Both the position numbers and the translations under genes were made by a program. From positions 1-32,806 of the forward strand of contig JAGGYO010000124.1 in NCBI GenBank assembly GCA_021162505.1: a stretch of DNA of 32,806 nt, in the 5' to 3' direction. The notes beneath the pieces were generated by a model. It saw only the letters and a program-made list of their open reading frames with translations, did not search any database and was not told where the DNA came from. The stretch comes from a bacterium (GTDB taxonomy: Bacteria > AUK180). This document shows positions 16,163 to 25,656 of this stretch, one piece after another; position 1 is the first letter of the stretch; each line of letters begins with the position of its first letter.

Positions 16163-17395
16163 TCATCTATTTAAAAAATAATTCGCTATCAAAGAGAATA
16201 TTGTTAAAAATATCCCGGGAAGCACCATTTTGCCGTACATTTTCATGAGATTTGTATTGAAATATTCCTTTGTGACCAAAAGACAAAGATGCATTGGAGA
16301 AAAAAGTAATCCTATATAACCGCCTAAAAAAAATATCGTAAAATAATAAAAATTGATCTCTCCTGTTTGGGTTAAAAATATAAATGAAATAATTGGAAAG
16401 CCCAAGGAAATAGTACCGATTGTTAAACCGAAAAGCAAACCGAAGAACATAGGAACAAGAAACAGTATTATTTCTAAGGGTACCTGTCCGGCTTCCACGA
16501 TATTCAAAACTCCGTCTTTTATAGTGGAATACTCTACAAAAAATTTGAAGATATAGATAATTGGGATTAAAAGGATCAACTTGAGATTAAAACCCTTCTT
16601 TGCATAAAGCAAAAGACTTTTGACCGAGATTCTTTTCTGTAATGTAAATAGAATACTTAAGAAAAGAATAAGGAGAATTAAATAGAAAAGACCCTTGGGA
16701 AGGAGAACAACCCCTATGACTAAAAAAACAATAGGCCATAGAGTGACCAGTAAAGAAACTATATTGGCTTTTTTAATGACCCTATTGACGATCTGTATTT
16801 TTTTCGAATTGAATATCAATAAAAAAACAAATCCCCCTAAAAAAGCGAACACCATTAGAAAATACTGATGAGAAACAATATTCATGACCGAGGTATTCAA
16901 AAACTCTTTTGAAGAAAGAATTATTATTCCCGGATATAGTATCCATACGGATTCCCAAATATGTCTGAACCAAAAATTTATTACGGCTTCTGTTTCCGGA
17001 GGAAGTCCCGAACCCTTTGTCATCTTCTTTAACATAGGAGCAGATACTAAAGCTCCTCCGGGCATTGGGAATAAACCGATCAAAGCGGGAAAAAAGGGAA
17101 ATAAAAAAACAGGATTCCTAACACTTTTCAACAACATATCGGATGCTGATTTTATAATTCCTTCTCCGTCTATCATAGCTGTGAATGCCACGGTGATCCA
17201 AATAAGGAACATTAATTGGTATGTGGACAATGAGGTTAAACCCATAAAAAGACCCTTGGAAAAAAGAGAAAACCTTAAGAAAAAAAGACCGAATAAAAGC
17301 GTAATTCCCCCCAAGGTAATGATCAACGGATACTTCTTTAAAGAAAAAAAGATAAAGAGTGATATTAAAAAGATAATTTTAATTGCTAATAGCAT
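16163..17395 (-). CDS. DUF401 family integral membrane protein (permease-like)
   Basis: Polytopic; FPALIGLFPMPGGALVSAPMLKKM and NFWFRHIWESVWILYPGIIL signatures. Confidence 0.85.
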   Translation of the reverse strand: MLLAIKIIFLISLFIFFSLKKYPLIITLGGITLLFGLFFLRFSLFSKGLFMGLTSLSTYQLMFLIWITVAFTAMIDGEGIIKSASDMLLKSVRNPVFLFPFFPALIGLFPMPGGALVSAPMLKKMTKGSGLPPETEAVINFWFRHIWESVWILYPGIIILSSKEFLNTSVMNIVSHQYFLMVFAFLGGFVFLLIFNSKKIQIVNRVIKKANIVSLLVTLWPIVFLVIGVVLLPKGLFYLILLILFLSILFTLQKRISVKSLLLYAKKGFNLKLILLIPIIYIFKFFVEYSTIKDGVLNIVEAGQVPLEIILFLVPMFFGLLFGLTIGTISLGFPIISFIFLTQTGEINFYYFTIFFLGGYIGLLFSPMHLCLLVTKEYFNTNLMKMYGKMVLPGIFLTIFSLIANYFLNR

Positions 17396-17897
17396 TTTCT
17401 ATATCTTGAATAATTTTTTTAAGTTCTTTTCTTTCCAAGGAAAAACCCTTTTGCGAGAAAAGGTTATTTGCTTTATGGGCATGAAAAATTATCTTTTCTA
17501 TGATCTCTCTATTATTATTTTCCGTTAAATATAACGATTTTGCAAAATAATAATGTGATATTCCGGAGTATTTGAATTTTTTTACAAAAACAGCAGATAC
17601 GATGGCTGCTCTATTATAAAAAACCTTTCTTTTTTCAGGGTTGATAAGCGCTAATTGGTATAATGAATTGATATAAACAATATATGCATCTTTTGCTTTG
17701 ATCCCATTATTGATCTTTTCATTTAAGGATCCAAGTATATTTTCATAAGCAGCAGTTCTTTTTATTTTATTTCTCAGACCCAAGCTCTTTTCATAGTCCT
17801 TCTTCGCGCGAGCAATGGAAGGGTAGAGTATTGCACATGAGGATAATAAAAAAATGGTTAATAAGGAAAACACCAATATTTTTATATTTCGTCCCAT
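17379..17897 (-). CDS. putative lipoprotein of unknown function
   Basis: Signal with lipobox LLSSC; alpha-helical remainder (TPR-like feel); overlaps its neighbours. Confidence 0.65.
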   Translation of the reverse strand: MGRNIKILVFSLLTIFLLSSCAILYPSIARAKKDYEKSLGLRNKIKRTAAYENILGSLNEKINNGIKAKDAYIVYINSLYQLALINPEKRKVFYNRAAIVSAVFVKKFKYSGISHYYFAKSLYLTENNNREIIEKIIFHAHKANNLFSQKGFSLERKELKKIIQDIENAISN

Positions 17898-18364
17898 ATT
17901 TTTTTTATCGTCTCTTCGTTTCCCTTAAGAGAGTTGATTTGTGTAAATAGCTTTTTTATATTAAATGTGGAATAGGACTTATATTTTTTAATATATTTTT
18001 TTAATCTTAATGAGATAAGTCCGAAATCGTTTATATTTTCAATGGCTTTATTCAAGATATAATCTTTTGGCAGTACTTTTAAATTTTTTAATGCCCTTAG
18101 ATCCCCGGAATAATTCAGTAAAATATAGGCGTTTTTCAATTTATCAATATTTTTATAGGGATTAATGAGATCTTTTTGAAATGCTTTTTTCAAAACTTCA
18201 TCATTTTTAAAAAAATAAATGATCTGTCTAATTCCCGGAACCGGAATATAGGGAAGATAGATACGCTCTACTTTCATTAAATGTAAAAAAACATTTTTTA
18301 CACCAGGGGTAATATCAATAATTAATTCCCAAAACCGAGGATTCAAAAGTATTTTTGAATACAC
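17882..18364 (-). CDS. hypothetical protein (160 aa)
   Basis: Intact ORF abutting the SDR gene (18365) and overlapping the lipoprotein gene. Confidence 0.6.
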   Translation of the reverse strand: MYSKILLNPRFWELIIDITPGVKNVFLHLMKVERIYLPYIPVPGIRQIIYFFKNDEVLKKAFQKDLINPYKNIDKLKNAYILLNYSGDLRALKNLKVLPKDYILNKAIENINDFGLISLRLKKYIKKYKSYSTFNIKKLFTQINSLKGNEETIKKIWDEI

Positions 18365-19474
18365 CTATAATAGTCCTCTTTTTTTTAATTCATTGAATGC
18401 TTTATTAAAATTATCCGAAACATGTTGGGTGGAAAGCCACATAAGATAATGTTTTATACCATCCTTTAATGGTACCTGTGCTTTAAAACCAAGAAGTTTT
18501 TTTGCTTTTATTATATCCGCAAAACAGTGTCTTATATCTCCCGGTCTGTATTTATTGACAATGTCAAGATGTGATTCAGGTAAAAGGTGATCTCTCATTA
18601 TTTTTGCTATCATTTTTATTGAAGTTCCTTTTCCGGTACCAAGGTTAATGGATTCAAAATTAGCTTTATCGCTATTCATAGAAAGATAGATACCGTTAAC
18701 AATATCGCTCACATGAATGAAATCTCTTGATTGATTACCATCCTCAAAAATAACGGGTGATTTACCGTTTAATAATCTTGTAGCAAATATGGCGAGTACT
18801 CCGGTATAAGGATTGGACAGCGCCTGTCTTTCTCCGTAAACATTAAAAAATCTAAGGGCAACGGTTGGAACACCGTATGCTAAACCATAGGTATGGAACA
18901 TTTCTTCCTGATCTTTTTTTGTTATTGCATAAAAAGAAGTTGGGTATAAGGGTTTGTTCTCTGTGGTTGTAATGTGTGTAATATGGTCCCCGCAAACGGG
19001 GCATTTCATTTCCCATTTCTTATTATCCAATTGTTCTTCGCTTCTAATCTTAGGGAATACCGTGCCGTGTTTTTTACAAAAATATTCACCTTCGCCGTAA
19101 ATAGACATGGAAGACGCTACTATCATTTTTTTTATATGATTTTCATGTTTGACCAAATAATCAAGCAAAATAGATGTATTATATGTATTTCCTTTAAAAT
19201 ATCTTTTAATGTCATACATAGATTGACCTACCCCAACAAGAGCGGCAAGATGCACTAAAATATCTGTTTCATTAGCAATCTTCTTTAAATTTTCTTTCTT
19301 TTCGTAGGGTTCAAAAAGATATTTTGCTTTTTTATTCAAATAATCCGGTTTTTTACCATGATGAACCTGTTTTTCCAAAGAGTCAATAACCAAGACATCA
19401 TGTCCTTTTGCTATAAGGAGATCAACCAAATGACTTCCGATAAAACCTGCACCGCCCGTAACTGTAATTTTCAT
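18365..19474 (-). CDS. SDR-family nucleotide-sugar epimerase with Cys-containing insert (dTDP-L-rhamnose 4-epimerase-like)
   Basis: TGGAGFIGSH, YAITK; insert FCKKHG...KCPVCGDH as in WbiB-like epimerases. Confidence 0.85.
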   Translation of the reverse strand: MKITVTGGAGFIGSHLVDLLIAKGHDVLVIDSLEKQVHHGKKPDYLNKKAKYLFEPYEKKENLKKIANETDILVHLAALVGVGQSMYDIKRYFKGNTYNTSILLDYLVKHENHIKKMIVASSMSIYGEGEYFCKKHGTVFPKIRSEEQLDNKKWEMKCPVCGDHITHITTTENKPLYPTSFYAITKKDQEEMFHTYGLAYGVPTVALRFFNVYGERQALSNPYTGVLAIFATRLLNGKSPVIFEDGNQSRDFIHVSDIVNGIYLSMNSDKANFESINLGTGKGTSIKMIAKIMRDHLLPESHLDIVNKYRPGDIRHCFADIIKAKKLLGFKAQVPLKDGIKHYLMWLSTQHVSDNFNKAFNELKKRGLL

Positions 19475-19475
19475 A

Positions 19476-20444
19476 TCATTCTCCGTTTTTCAGGTATATA
19501 AGAATATCATCAATGATCTTCTTAAGATCAAATTTTGGAGACCATCCGATAAAACTATTTATCTTTTCTATATTTGGTACCCGTCTTTTCATATCTTCAA
19601 AATTTTGCCCCATAACATTTTCATAGGGAATATTGATGATCTTTGAACTTGAATTAGTTATTTTAATGATCTTTTTGGCAAGGTCATTAATTGAAACTTC
19701 TTGTGGATTACCTATATTGAAGATCTGCCCTTCACATTTCTTATTGCCCATGACTTCAATAAGGGCTATTATCACATCATCTATATGGGTAAAACATCGG
19801 GTTTGTTTCCCGTCACCATAAACGGTAATGGTTTTATTTAAAAGTGCTTGCTTAATAAAGCGTGGAACCACCATTCCATAATCACCTACCTGTCCGGGAC
19901 CCGTAGTATTGAATAATCGTACAATTACAAGGGGTAATTTTTTAACATTAAAATAAGCAAGCCCCAAGAACTCATCCAATGCTTTTGTATTGGAATAACT
20001 CCACCTATTAATGGTTGTGGTGCCTAAGACCCTGTCGTCTTCTTCACTTAAAGAATCCTTTTCATTTTTTCCGTATATCTCTGATGTTGAGGTTATTAAG
20101 ACCTTTTTTTTATATTTATTTGCCAATTGAAGAACATTTTCCGTACCCTTTACATTTATTTCAATGGACTTCAATGGGTTATTTATAACATACTCAACTC
20201 CCACAGCAGCAGCAAGATGAAATATGGCATCTATTTGGGGAATTATTTTGTCTAATATTTCAAAATTCATAACGGAATCAAGATAAAATTTAAAATTTTT
20301 ATCCGCCTCGAAATCTTTAATATTTTCTAAAAATCCTGTTGAAAGATCATCAATAACTATGACCTTGTGTCCTTTATTCAAAAGAGATCTTGAAAGGTTT
20401 GAACCAATAAACCCAGCACCGCCTGTTATTAAATATTTACTCAT
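19476..20444 (-). CDS. NAD-dependent epimerase/dehydratase (SDR, GalE/UDP-glucuronate decarboxylase-like)
   Basis: YLITGGAGFIGSNLS, TSTSEIYG, YSNTKALDE. ORF track starts at 20462, but the inner ATG (20444) has an SD, aagga. Confidence 0.85.
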   Translation of the reverse strand: MSKYLITGGAGFIGSNLSRSLLNKGHKVIVIDDLSTGFLENIKDFEADKNFKFYLDSVMNFEILDKIIPQIDAIFHLAAAVGVEYVINNPLKSIEINVKGTENVLQLANKYKKKVLITSTSEIYGKNEKDSLSEEDDRVLGTTTINRWSYSNTKALDEFLGLAYFNVKKLPLVIVRLFNTTGPGQVGDYGMVVPRFIKQALLNKTITVYGDGKQTRCFTHIDDVIIALIEVMGNKKCEGQIFNIGNPQEVSINDLAKKIIKITNSSSKIINIPYENVMGQNFEDMKRRVPNIEKINSFIGWSPKFDLKKIIDDILIYLKNGE

Positions 20445-21451
20445 TATAATTCCTTCACCCATTCATAAAGGGCATCAATTCCAGCATTGGCATTGTATTG
20501 GGGACTCCAATCAAAGACCTTTTTTGCCTTGGCGATATTTGAAATATAAACCTTCTGATCGCCGGGTCGCCATTCCTCAAAAGAATACTCTATTTTATGT
20601 CCTAATTTTTTCTCAATAATATCGATAAATTCCAATAGCGAAAGGGTATTGTTTTTCCCGCCGCCGGCATTAAATACCTGACCTTTTACGGTTTCAATAT
20701 TATTAATGGCTTTTTCATATAGTAGAACAAGATCTTTAACATAGAGCACATCCCTAACTTGTAATCCGTCACCATAGATGTTCAGGGCTTGTCCGTTATT
20801 GGTAGCAATAAGAAAATGTGCTACCCATCCCTGGTCCTCATTACCGAATTGATGATCTCCATAAATACAGGACTGTCTAAATACCACCGTTTTAAAACCA
20901 TATATTCTGGCATAATCTATGAAATATTGATCTCCGGTACCCTTTGAACATCCGTATGGAGAATGAAAATCAAGAGGGAAGTTCTCAGAAATACCCTCAG
21001 GGAAATCTTTATAGCCATAATGTTTATTATCCTTTTTAATGACCTTCACTTTTTCCATTCCGCCATAAACCTTATTTGTAGATGAATAGAGCATTACAGG
21101 CTTTTGTCCTGTTATTCTTGCTCCTTCAAGAACATTGAATGCACCCAAGGCATTGATATTAAAATCTGTCCTGGGATCTTCAACCGATGTAGTAACCGCC
21201 ACTTGTGCGGCAAGGTGAAAGACCACATCAAATTTATGATCTTCAAAAACCTTTTTTACTTCGCCCCAAATACTTACATCTCCCTTTATAAAGGTTACAT
21301 TCTTAAAATTCTTTTGAATAAATTCCAAATTCTTTTCAGTGTTTTTTCTTGAAAGATTATCAAATATAATTATTTCATCATATTTTAAAGCGAAATGTTT
21401 TACGACATTAGTGCCTATAAATCCCGCACCACCTGTAACCAATGCTTTCAT
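20444..21451 (-). CDS. SDR epimerase, CDP-paratose 2-epimerase-like
   Basis: TGGAGFIGTNVV, HLAAQVAVTTSVEDPRTDFNINALGAFNVLE, SSTNKVYGG, SPYGCSKGTGDQY, FRQSCIYGDHQFGNEDQGWVAHF. Confidence 0.85.
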   Translation of the reverse strand: MKALVTGGAGFIGTNVVKHFALKYDEIIIFDNLSRKNTEKNLEFIQKNFKNVTFIKGDVSIWGEVKKVFEDHKFDVVFHLAAQVAVTTSVEDPRTDFNINALGAFNVLEGARITGQKPVMLYSSTNKVYGGMEKVKVIKKDNKHYGYKDFPEGISENFPLDFHSPYGCSKGTGDQYFIDYARIYGFKTVVFRQSCIYGDHQFGNEDQGWVAHFLIATNNGQALNIYGDGLQVRDVLYVKDLVLLYEKAINNIETVKGQVFNAGGGKNNTLSLLEFIDIIEKKLGHKIEYSFEEWRPGDQKVYISNIAKAKKVFDWSPQYNANAGIDALYEWVKEL

Positions 21452-21476
21452 TAATAACTCCTATTCTCAAAAGTAA

Positions 21477-21505
21477 ATTGTACCTTTTTTTATGTTTTTT
21501 TTCAA
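21477..21505 (-). promoter_or_regulatory. sigma70-type promoter of the SDR operon
   Basis: On the - strand: TTGAAA (21505-21500) - 17 nt - TACAAT (21482-21477), then AGGAG and ATG 21451. Confidence 0.55.
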
Positions 21506-21510
21506 ATTTT

Positions 21511-21519
21511 TGGTATCAT
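21511..21519 (+). promoter_or_regulatory. extended -10 promoter of the DUF58 gene
   Basis: TGGTATCAT, 7 nt before ATG 21527, no SD. Confidence 0.4.
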
Positions 21520-21526
21520 ATGATTT

Positions 21527-22411
21527 ATGAATGAGAATGATTTCATTGATCAATTAAATAGTTATGCCCATGCATTGGAAAAAGTGAAAATATCCGGGAA
21601 CAAAATACTTCACGGCTTATTTTCCGGGATCCACAAAAGTTCTTATTTGGGTTTTGGAGCAGATTTTGAAGACAATAGAGAGTATAATTACGGCGATAAT
21701 TTAAAGCTCATCAATTGGCCGTTATGGGGTCGAACAGAAAAACTCTTTGTTAAAAGATTCAAGGAAGAGACCAATACGGACATATATATTATTCTTGATG
21801 ATTCCCTATCTATGCTTTATCCACAAGGATCTCTTTCAAAATTTCACATGGCTAAATACCTGGCGGCATTATTGGGAATAGTATTTTTTAATCAACTGGA
21901 TCGTGTTGGTTTTTACCCTCTTTCAGGCGATCCGGCACTATTAACCCCAGCAAGAGGCGAAGAAGCTAAATATCATTTCATTAATAAAGTTGCCAAAATG
22001 AAAATAGGGAGCAAAGGCAGATTTCTAAGTGCTATGGAATATTTTACTGCAAATGTACACAGAAGAGGAATAATAATTTTACTTTCGGATCTTATATATC
22101 CAATAGAGGAATTGAATATGGGTTTGAACCATCTTAAATTTGAAGATCATCTGATCATTTCAATAAAAATAGAGCATTCCTTTGAGATTGACCCCGTTTT
22201 TTCAAAGGGATCCTACTTTGATCCTGAAAATTCTGTTAAAAAAGTGAGTGTATCCACACAAGAAAAAAAAGATTATTTGAAAAATTTTGAAAAACGGAAT
22301 AAGGAAATTAGAGAGATCTTTTTGGAAAAAGAGATCATTTATCATCCCATAGATACAAACACCGATATACTAAAATTTCTCACAGATCTGCAAACAAGGA
22401 GTGCTTTATGA
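21527..22411 (+). CDS. DUF58 domain protein
   Basis: GLFSGIHKSSYLGFGADFEDNREYNYGDNLKLINWPLWGRTEKLFVKRFKEE (DUF58 core), VWA-like DDSLSM. Confidence 0.9.
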   Translation: MNENDFIDQLNSYAHALEKVKISGNKILHGLFSGIHKSSYLGFGADFEDNREYNYGDNLKLINWPLWGRTEKLFVKRFKEETNTDIYIILDDSLSMLYPQGSLSKFHMAKYLAALLGIVFFNQLDRVGFYPLSGDPALLTPARGEEAKYHFINKVAKMKIGSKGRFLSAMEYFTANVHRRGIIILLSDLIYPIEELNMGLNHLKFEDHLIISIKIEHSFEIDPVFSKGSYFDPENSVKKVSVSTQEKKDYLKNFEKRNKEIREIFLEKEIIYHPIDTNTDILKFLTDLQTRSAL

Positions 22412-23778
22412 GTTTTTTAAATCCCCTCCTTCTATATTTTTTACCCGCGATCATTATTCCGCTTATTTTAAATCTATTCCCCGGATTGTCTGCAAAGAAA
22501 ATTCCCTTTCCTCTTTATTTTCTTATAAATAAAACGAAAAGCGGTCATGGAATAAACTTGCGTTCCATATTAAAAACTATAATAAGAATGCTCATCATCG
22601 GAACGCTCATCCTTATTTTCGCACATCCTTATATAAAAACGGGTCAAAGGGATGATATGATTATTTTTGACAATTCCATATACACAAGGATATTGAAGAA
22701 TAATGTTCCGATATTTAACGAAGGAAAGAAATTATTGAAACAGATGAGATCAAAAAACATCTATACCTTTAATGAAAAAGGCTTATATCCGGTAAAAAAA
22801 ATTGATGATATTCAAATAATGAAAAACGCAATAGATCTTGATCTTATTAGAAGACCGTCTCAATACAACAATGTGATATTGATTTCTCCTTTTACTCAGA
22901 AATTTGATATAGATGGCAATATGTACGATCTTTTTCCTGAAAATTTTTATAATGTAGGAATAATATTCAAATCTTATTCTATTATTGAGCATAGTATAAA
23001 TATCTGTGTTTATTCTCAAAATAAAGATGCGAATATTCAAATCCTTGCAAAAAATAATACACAGGATATAAATATTTTTTCCGGAGAAATAAAAAAAGAT
23101 CAGCCGGTCAATTTAATATTGAAGATACCCCTGGACGGACAAGTAAAAATATTAGTAAATGTATTAAATTTCAAGGATTCTTTTTTCCCGGATAATTCAA
23201 CCTCTGTTTATTTTCCCCAAAAATTGGTGATCAATTTAAGGTATAAGAATAAATTTTTAGAAAAGTTCATTGCTGTTCTTTCCAATAAAATCCCTGTGGA
23301 ATATTCAAAAAAGGGTCTTTTGATCTCCAAGGGGAATGAAATGGGTTCCGGTATCTTCTTTCACGGAACAACTTCCCTTATTAAGACAAAGATTTTCTAT
23401 GAAAATGAAGGGGATTACATAATTCCCATAAATATCCGCTCCATTCAAAAAAAGGAAGGAACGGTTTTAATATCTTCATATAAAAACGAAGCAGTAGCAA
23501 TAATGCAAAAAAAACGACTTGATCTGGCATTTGATCTGGAGAGTAATTCCAAAATCCTTAAAGAACCGGAATTTATAAATATGTTCACCAAGACATTTGA
23601 TGATTTTTTGGTACATTATTACTGCAATAGCCACCCAAAGGAGAATCTGGGTCCGGTCAAACATTATGCGCCCACAAGCAATAGTTATACTGAGAACAAA
23701 AAAGAGAAACCAAAAGATTATCAGAAGGGATTGATCCTTCTTTTTTCCATTTTAATGGTATTTGAATTATTGATCTAA
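22408..23778 (+). CDS. BatA-like membrane protein (aerotolerance N-terminal domain)
   Basis: MSFLNPLLLYFLPAIIIPLILNLFPGLSAKKIPFPLYFLI; TM segment at both ends; start overlaps the DUF58 stop. Confidence 0.8.
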   Translation: MSFLNPLLLYFLPAIIIPLILNLFPGLSAKKIPFPLYFLINKTKSGHGINLRSILKTIIRMLIIGTLILIFAHPYIKTGQRDDMIIFDNSIYTRILKNNVPIFNEGKKLLKQMRSKNIYTFNEKGLYPVKKIDDIQIMKNAIDLDLIRRPSQYNNVILISPFTQKFDIDGNMYDLFPENFYNVGIIFKSYSIIEHSINICVYSQNKDANIQILAKNNTQDINIFSGEIKKDQPVNLILKIPLDGQVKILVNVLNFKDSFFPDNSTSVYFPQKLVINLRYKNKFLEKFIAVLSNKIPVEYSKKGLLISKGNEMGSGIFFHGTTSLIKTKIFYENEGDYIIPINIRSIQKKEGTVLISSYKNEAVAIMQKKRLDLAFDLESNSKILKEPEFINMFTKTFDDFLVHYYCNSHPKENLGPVKHYAPTSNSYTENKKEKPKDYQKGLILLFSILMVFELLI

Positions 23779-23877
23779 ATTTCTGGTCAAAAGTAGAGTT
23801 AAGCGAAAATAGAATAACCACAGCGCCAAAAAGGCGTTGGATATACCACAAAGCACAGGGTTTTCTTTGTATATTGA

Positions 23878-24378
23878 TTAATTAAAAGGGCGCTGTACCG
23901 AATATGAATCTATTAAATTTAAGAAATCTTGATTTTTCAGGGGATCCTTTTTGAAATAAACCAGATGTGAAATGACCTTGCTATCACTGGCACCAAATCC
24001 CTTTATAACGTTATCACCAAGAGAAATTATACTTTCTGCCAATTCATCTTCAATTTTCATATCATGAAACAATATCTGATATTTTAAGGGAGTAAAACCC
24101 CTATTAGAGGTTATATGGTCAATATGCCATTTTATTGTTTTATTCCTTTTCAGATGTCTTAAAACTCTTTTTGATAAGCTTGTATATCCGCTTCCAATAT
24201 AAACATAATACCCATTTTTAAAATAAAAATTTCCTAATTTACCGATAATAAATTCTTTTGAATAAATATTTTTTAATAAAAACAAATATGTTCCTTTATC
24301 ATTAGGTGACTTACCAATGTGGATAAAACTTATTCCCGGAAAATCCCTTAATTTCTCTTTTAATAAATTCTTGAACAA
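23878..24378 (-). CDS. GIY-YIG nuclease, DUF123 family
   Basis: GTYLFLL...GYYVYIGSGYTSLSKRVLRHLKRNKTIKWHIDHIT...GFGASDSKVISHLVYF. Confidence 0.85.
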   Translation of the reverse strand: MFKNLLKEKLRDFPGISFIHIGKSPNDKGTYLFLLKNIYSKEFIIGKLGNFYFKNGYYVYIGSGYTSLSKRVLRHLKRNKTIKWHIDHITSNRGFTPLKYQILFHDMKIEDELAESIISLGDNVIKGFGASDSKVISHLVYFKKDPLKNQDFLNLIDSYSVQRPFN

Positions 24379-24387
24379 ACTATCAAA

Positions 24388-25647
24388 TTACCAGGTAGCA
24401 GGGTTTGGTGGTGTCAAATGCTGAATAGATACAACAATATTGTTTCCGTTATACTGCATTTTAATGGGCTTATCACCAATAATCCAACCACTTCTGGAAA
24501 CCTTATTTCTGTTAGCAGAAACATATTTTGAAAAGTCCATATAACCGGCATAGGAATTACCTTTAAGATCCATTGAGTCAAAAGAAACAATAGTACCCAT
24601 AAAATCTTCATTACCGGAAAGCAAATTACTGTTTGGGCCGGTATATTCACCCATGACAATTACGATTCCTTTGAAATAGGGTGTTCCGGTCATTTTCAAA
24701 TTTCCTTTAATAATTATTATTGGGGGAGGAACTTCTCCCAACTCCTCATCGGAATAATCCATATCTCCATTAACATCCACCGGATCAACTCCTGGAGCAT
24801 TACCCGCCCAAGAAACATCTCCATCCATGCAATACTTACCTTCTAATTTGCCGTCATCATTTAGTCCTGAAAAACCATTAGTCAGGATTGTTTTGGAGTC
24901 CGTATAGTATTGTCCTATATCATTTGCTTCATCACAAATATCATTTGCCCAACCGGAAAGAGCATCGGTTATATTATCGCAATCATCAGCCGTTGGTGCA
25001 CAATTCGTATTTCCATTTGTTATGATTGTTCCTGTTACCGTTGGTGCACAAACATCTCCCTGAACCTCTGCTGAACCGTTTCCATCAATGGTGCCGCATG
25101 AAAAAATAGCTGAGTTGAACGGATCAATAGGGACAGCAGCGCTTACCTTTGCTACAATAGTTCGTTTAATTATTTGGGTTTGATATGCAACGGTATTTCC
25201 TCCACTAGCAATGAGGGATCTGTATTCATCAGCGTTATCATGAGGATAGTAAAATCCCGTAATTTTCACCCACATCTTGTATTCTTCGGTATTAAAATAA
25301 TTATCTGCGGTTCCGGTATTTGCATAAATTGGGTTATTTGTTGAATCAAGGATCTCTACTTTATAGTTCATGCTCTGAAAATTGAAAGCATATGGCACAG
25401 TATTTGGAAATCCATAAGTAGGGGATTTACTACCCGCTGTTCTAAAATCCCAGTCAGGATCACGCATTAAAATATTAATTACGCCATTTAATCCTTCTTC
25501 CGCGTAATTCAAAGCGATCTCCTCGCCCCTTATTCTTTTTGTATTTGATTTATAGCGTCTTACAACTCCGATAAAGATCAAGGTCATAATTTCAACAAGC
25601 GCCAAAAGAACTATTACAACTAAAAGCAAGCTTCCTTTTCTTTTCAT
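24388..25647 (-). CDS. PilX/GspK-like minor pilin-type protein
   Basis: MKRKG|SLLLVVIVLLALVEIMTLIFIGVV N-terminus without E+5; large globular C-terminal part. Confidence 0.7.
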   Translation of the reverse strand: MKRKGSLLLVVIVLLALVEIMTLIFIGVVRRYKSNTKRIRGEEIALNYAEEGLNGVINILMRDPDWDFRTAGSKSPTYGFPNTVPYAFNFQSMNYKVEILDSTNNPIYANTGTADNYFNTEEYKMWVKITGFYYPHDNADEYRSLIASGGNTVAYQTQIIKRTIVAKVSAAVPIDPFNSAIFSCGTIDGNGSAEVQGDVCAPTVTGTIITNGNTNCAPTADDCDNITDALSGWANDICDEANDIGQYYTDSKTILTNGFSGLNDDGKLEGKYCMDGDVSWAGNAPGVDPVDVNGDMDYSDEELGEVPPPIIIIKGNLKMTGTPYFKGIVIVMGEYTGPNSNLLSGNEDFMGTIVSFDSMDLKGNSYAGYMDFSKYVSANRNKVSRSGWIIGDKPIKMQYNGNNIVVSIQHLTPPNPATW

Positions 25648-25656
25648 AATCTCCTC

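Noticed and set aside
23815-23860. Terminator hairpin gcgccaaaaaggcgt between BatA-like and DUF123 genes
   Set aside because: Short stem without a U-run; the segment fits better with the CCAC-type intergenic repeat family.
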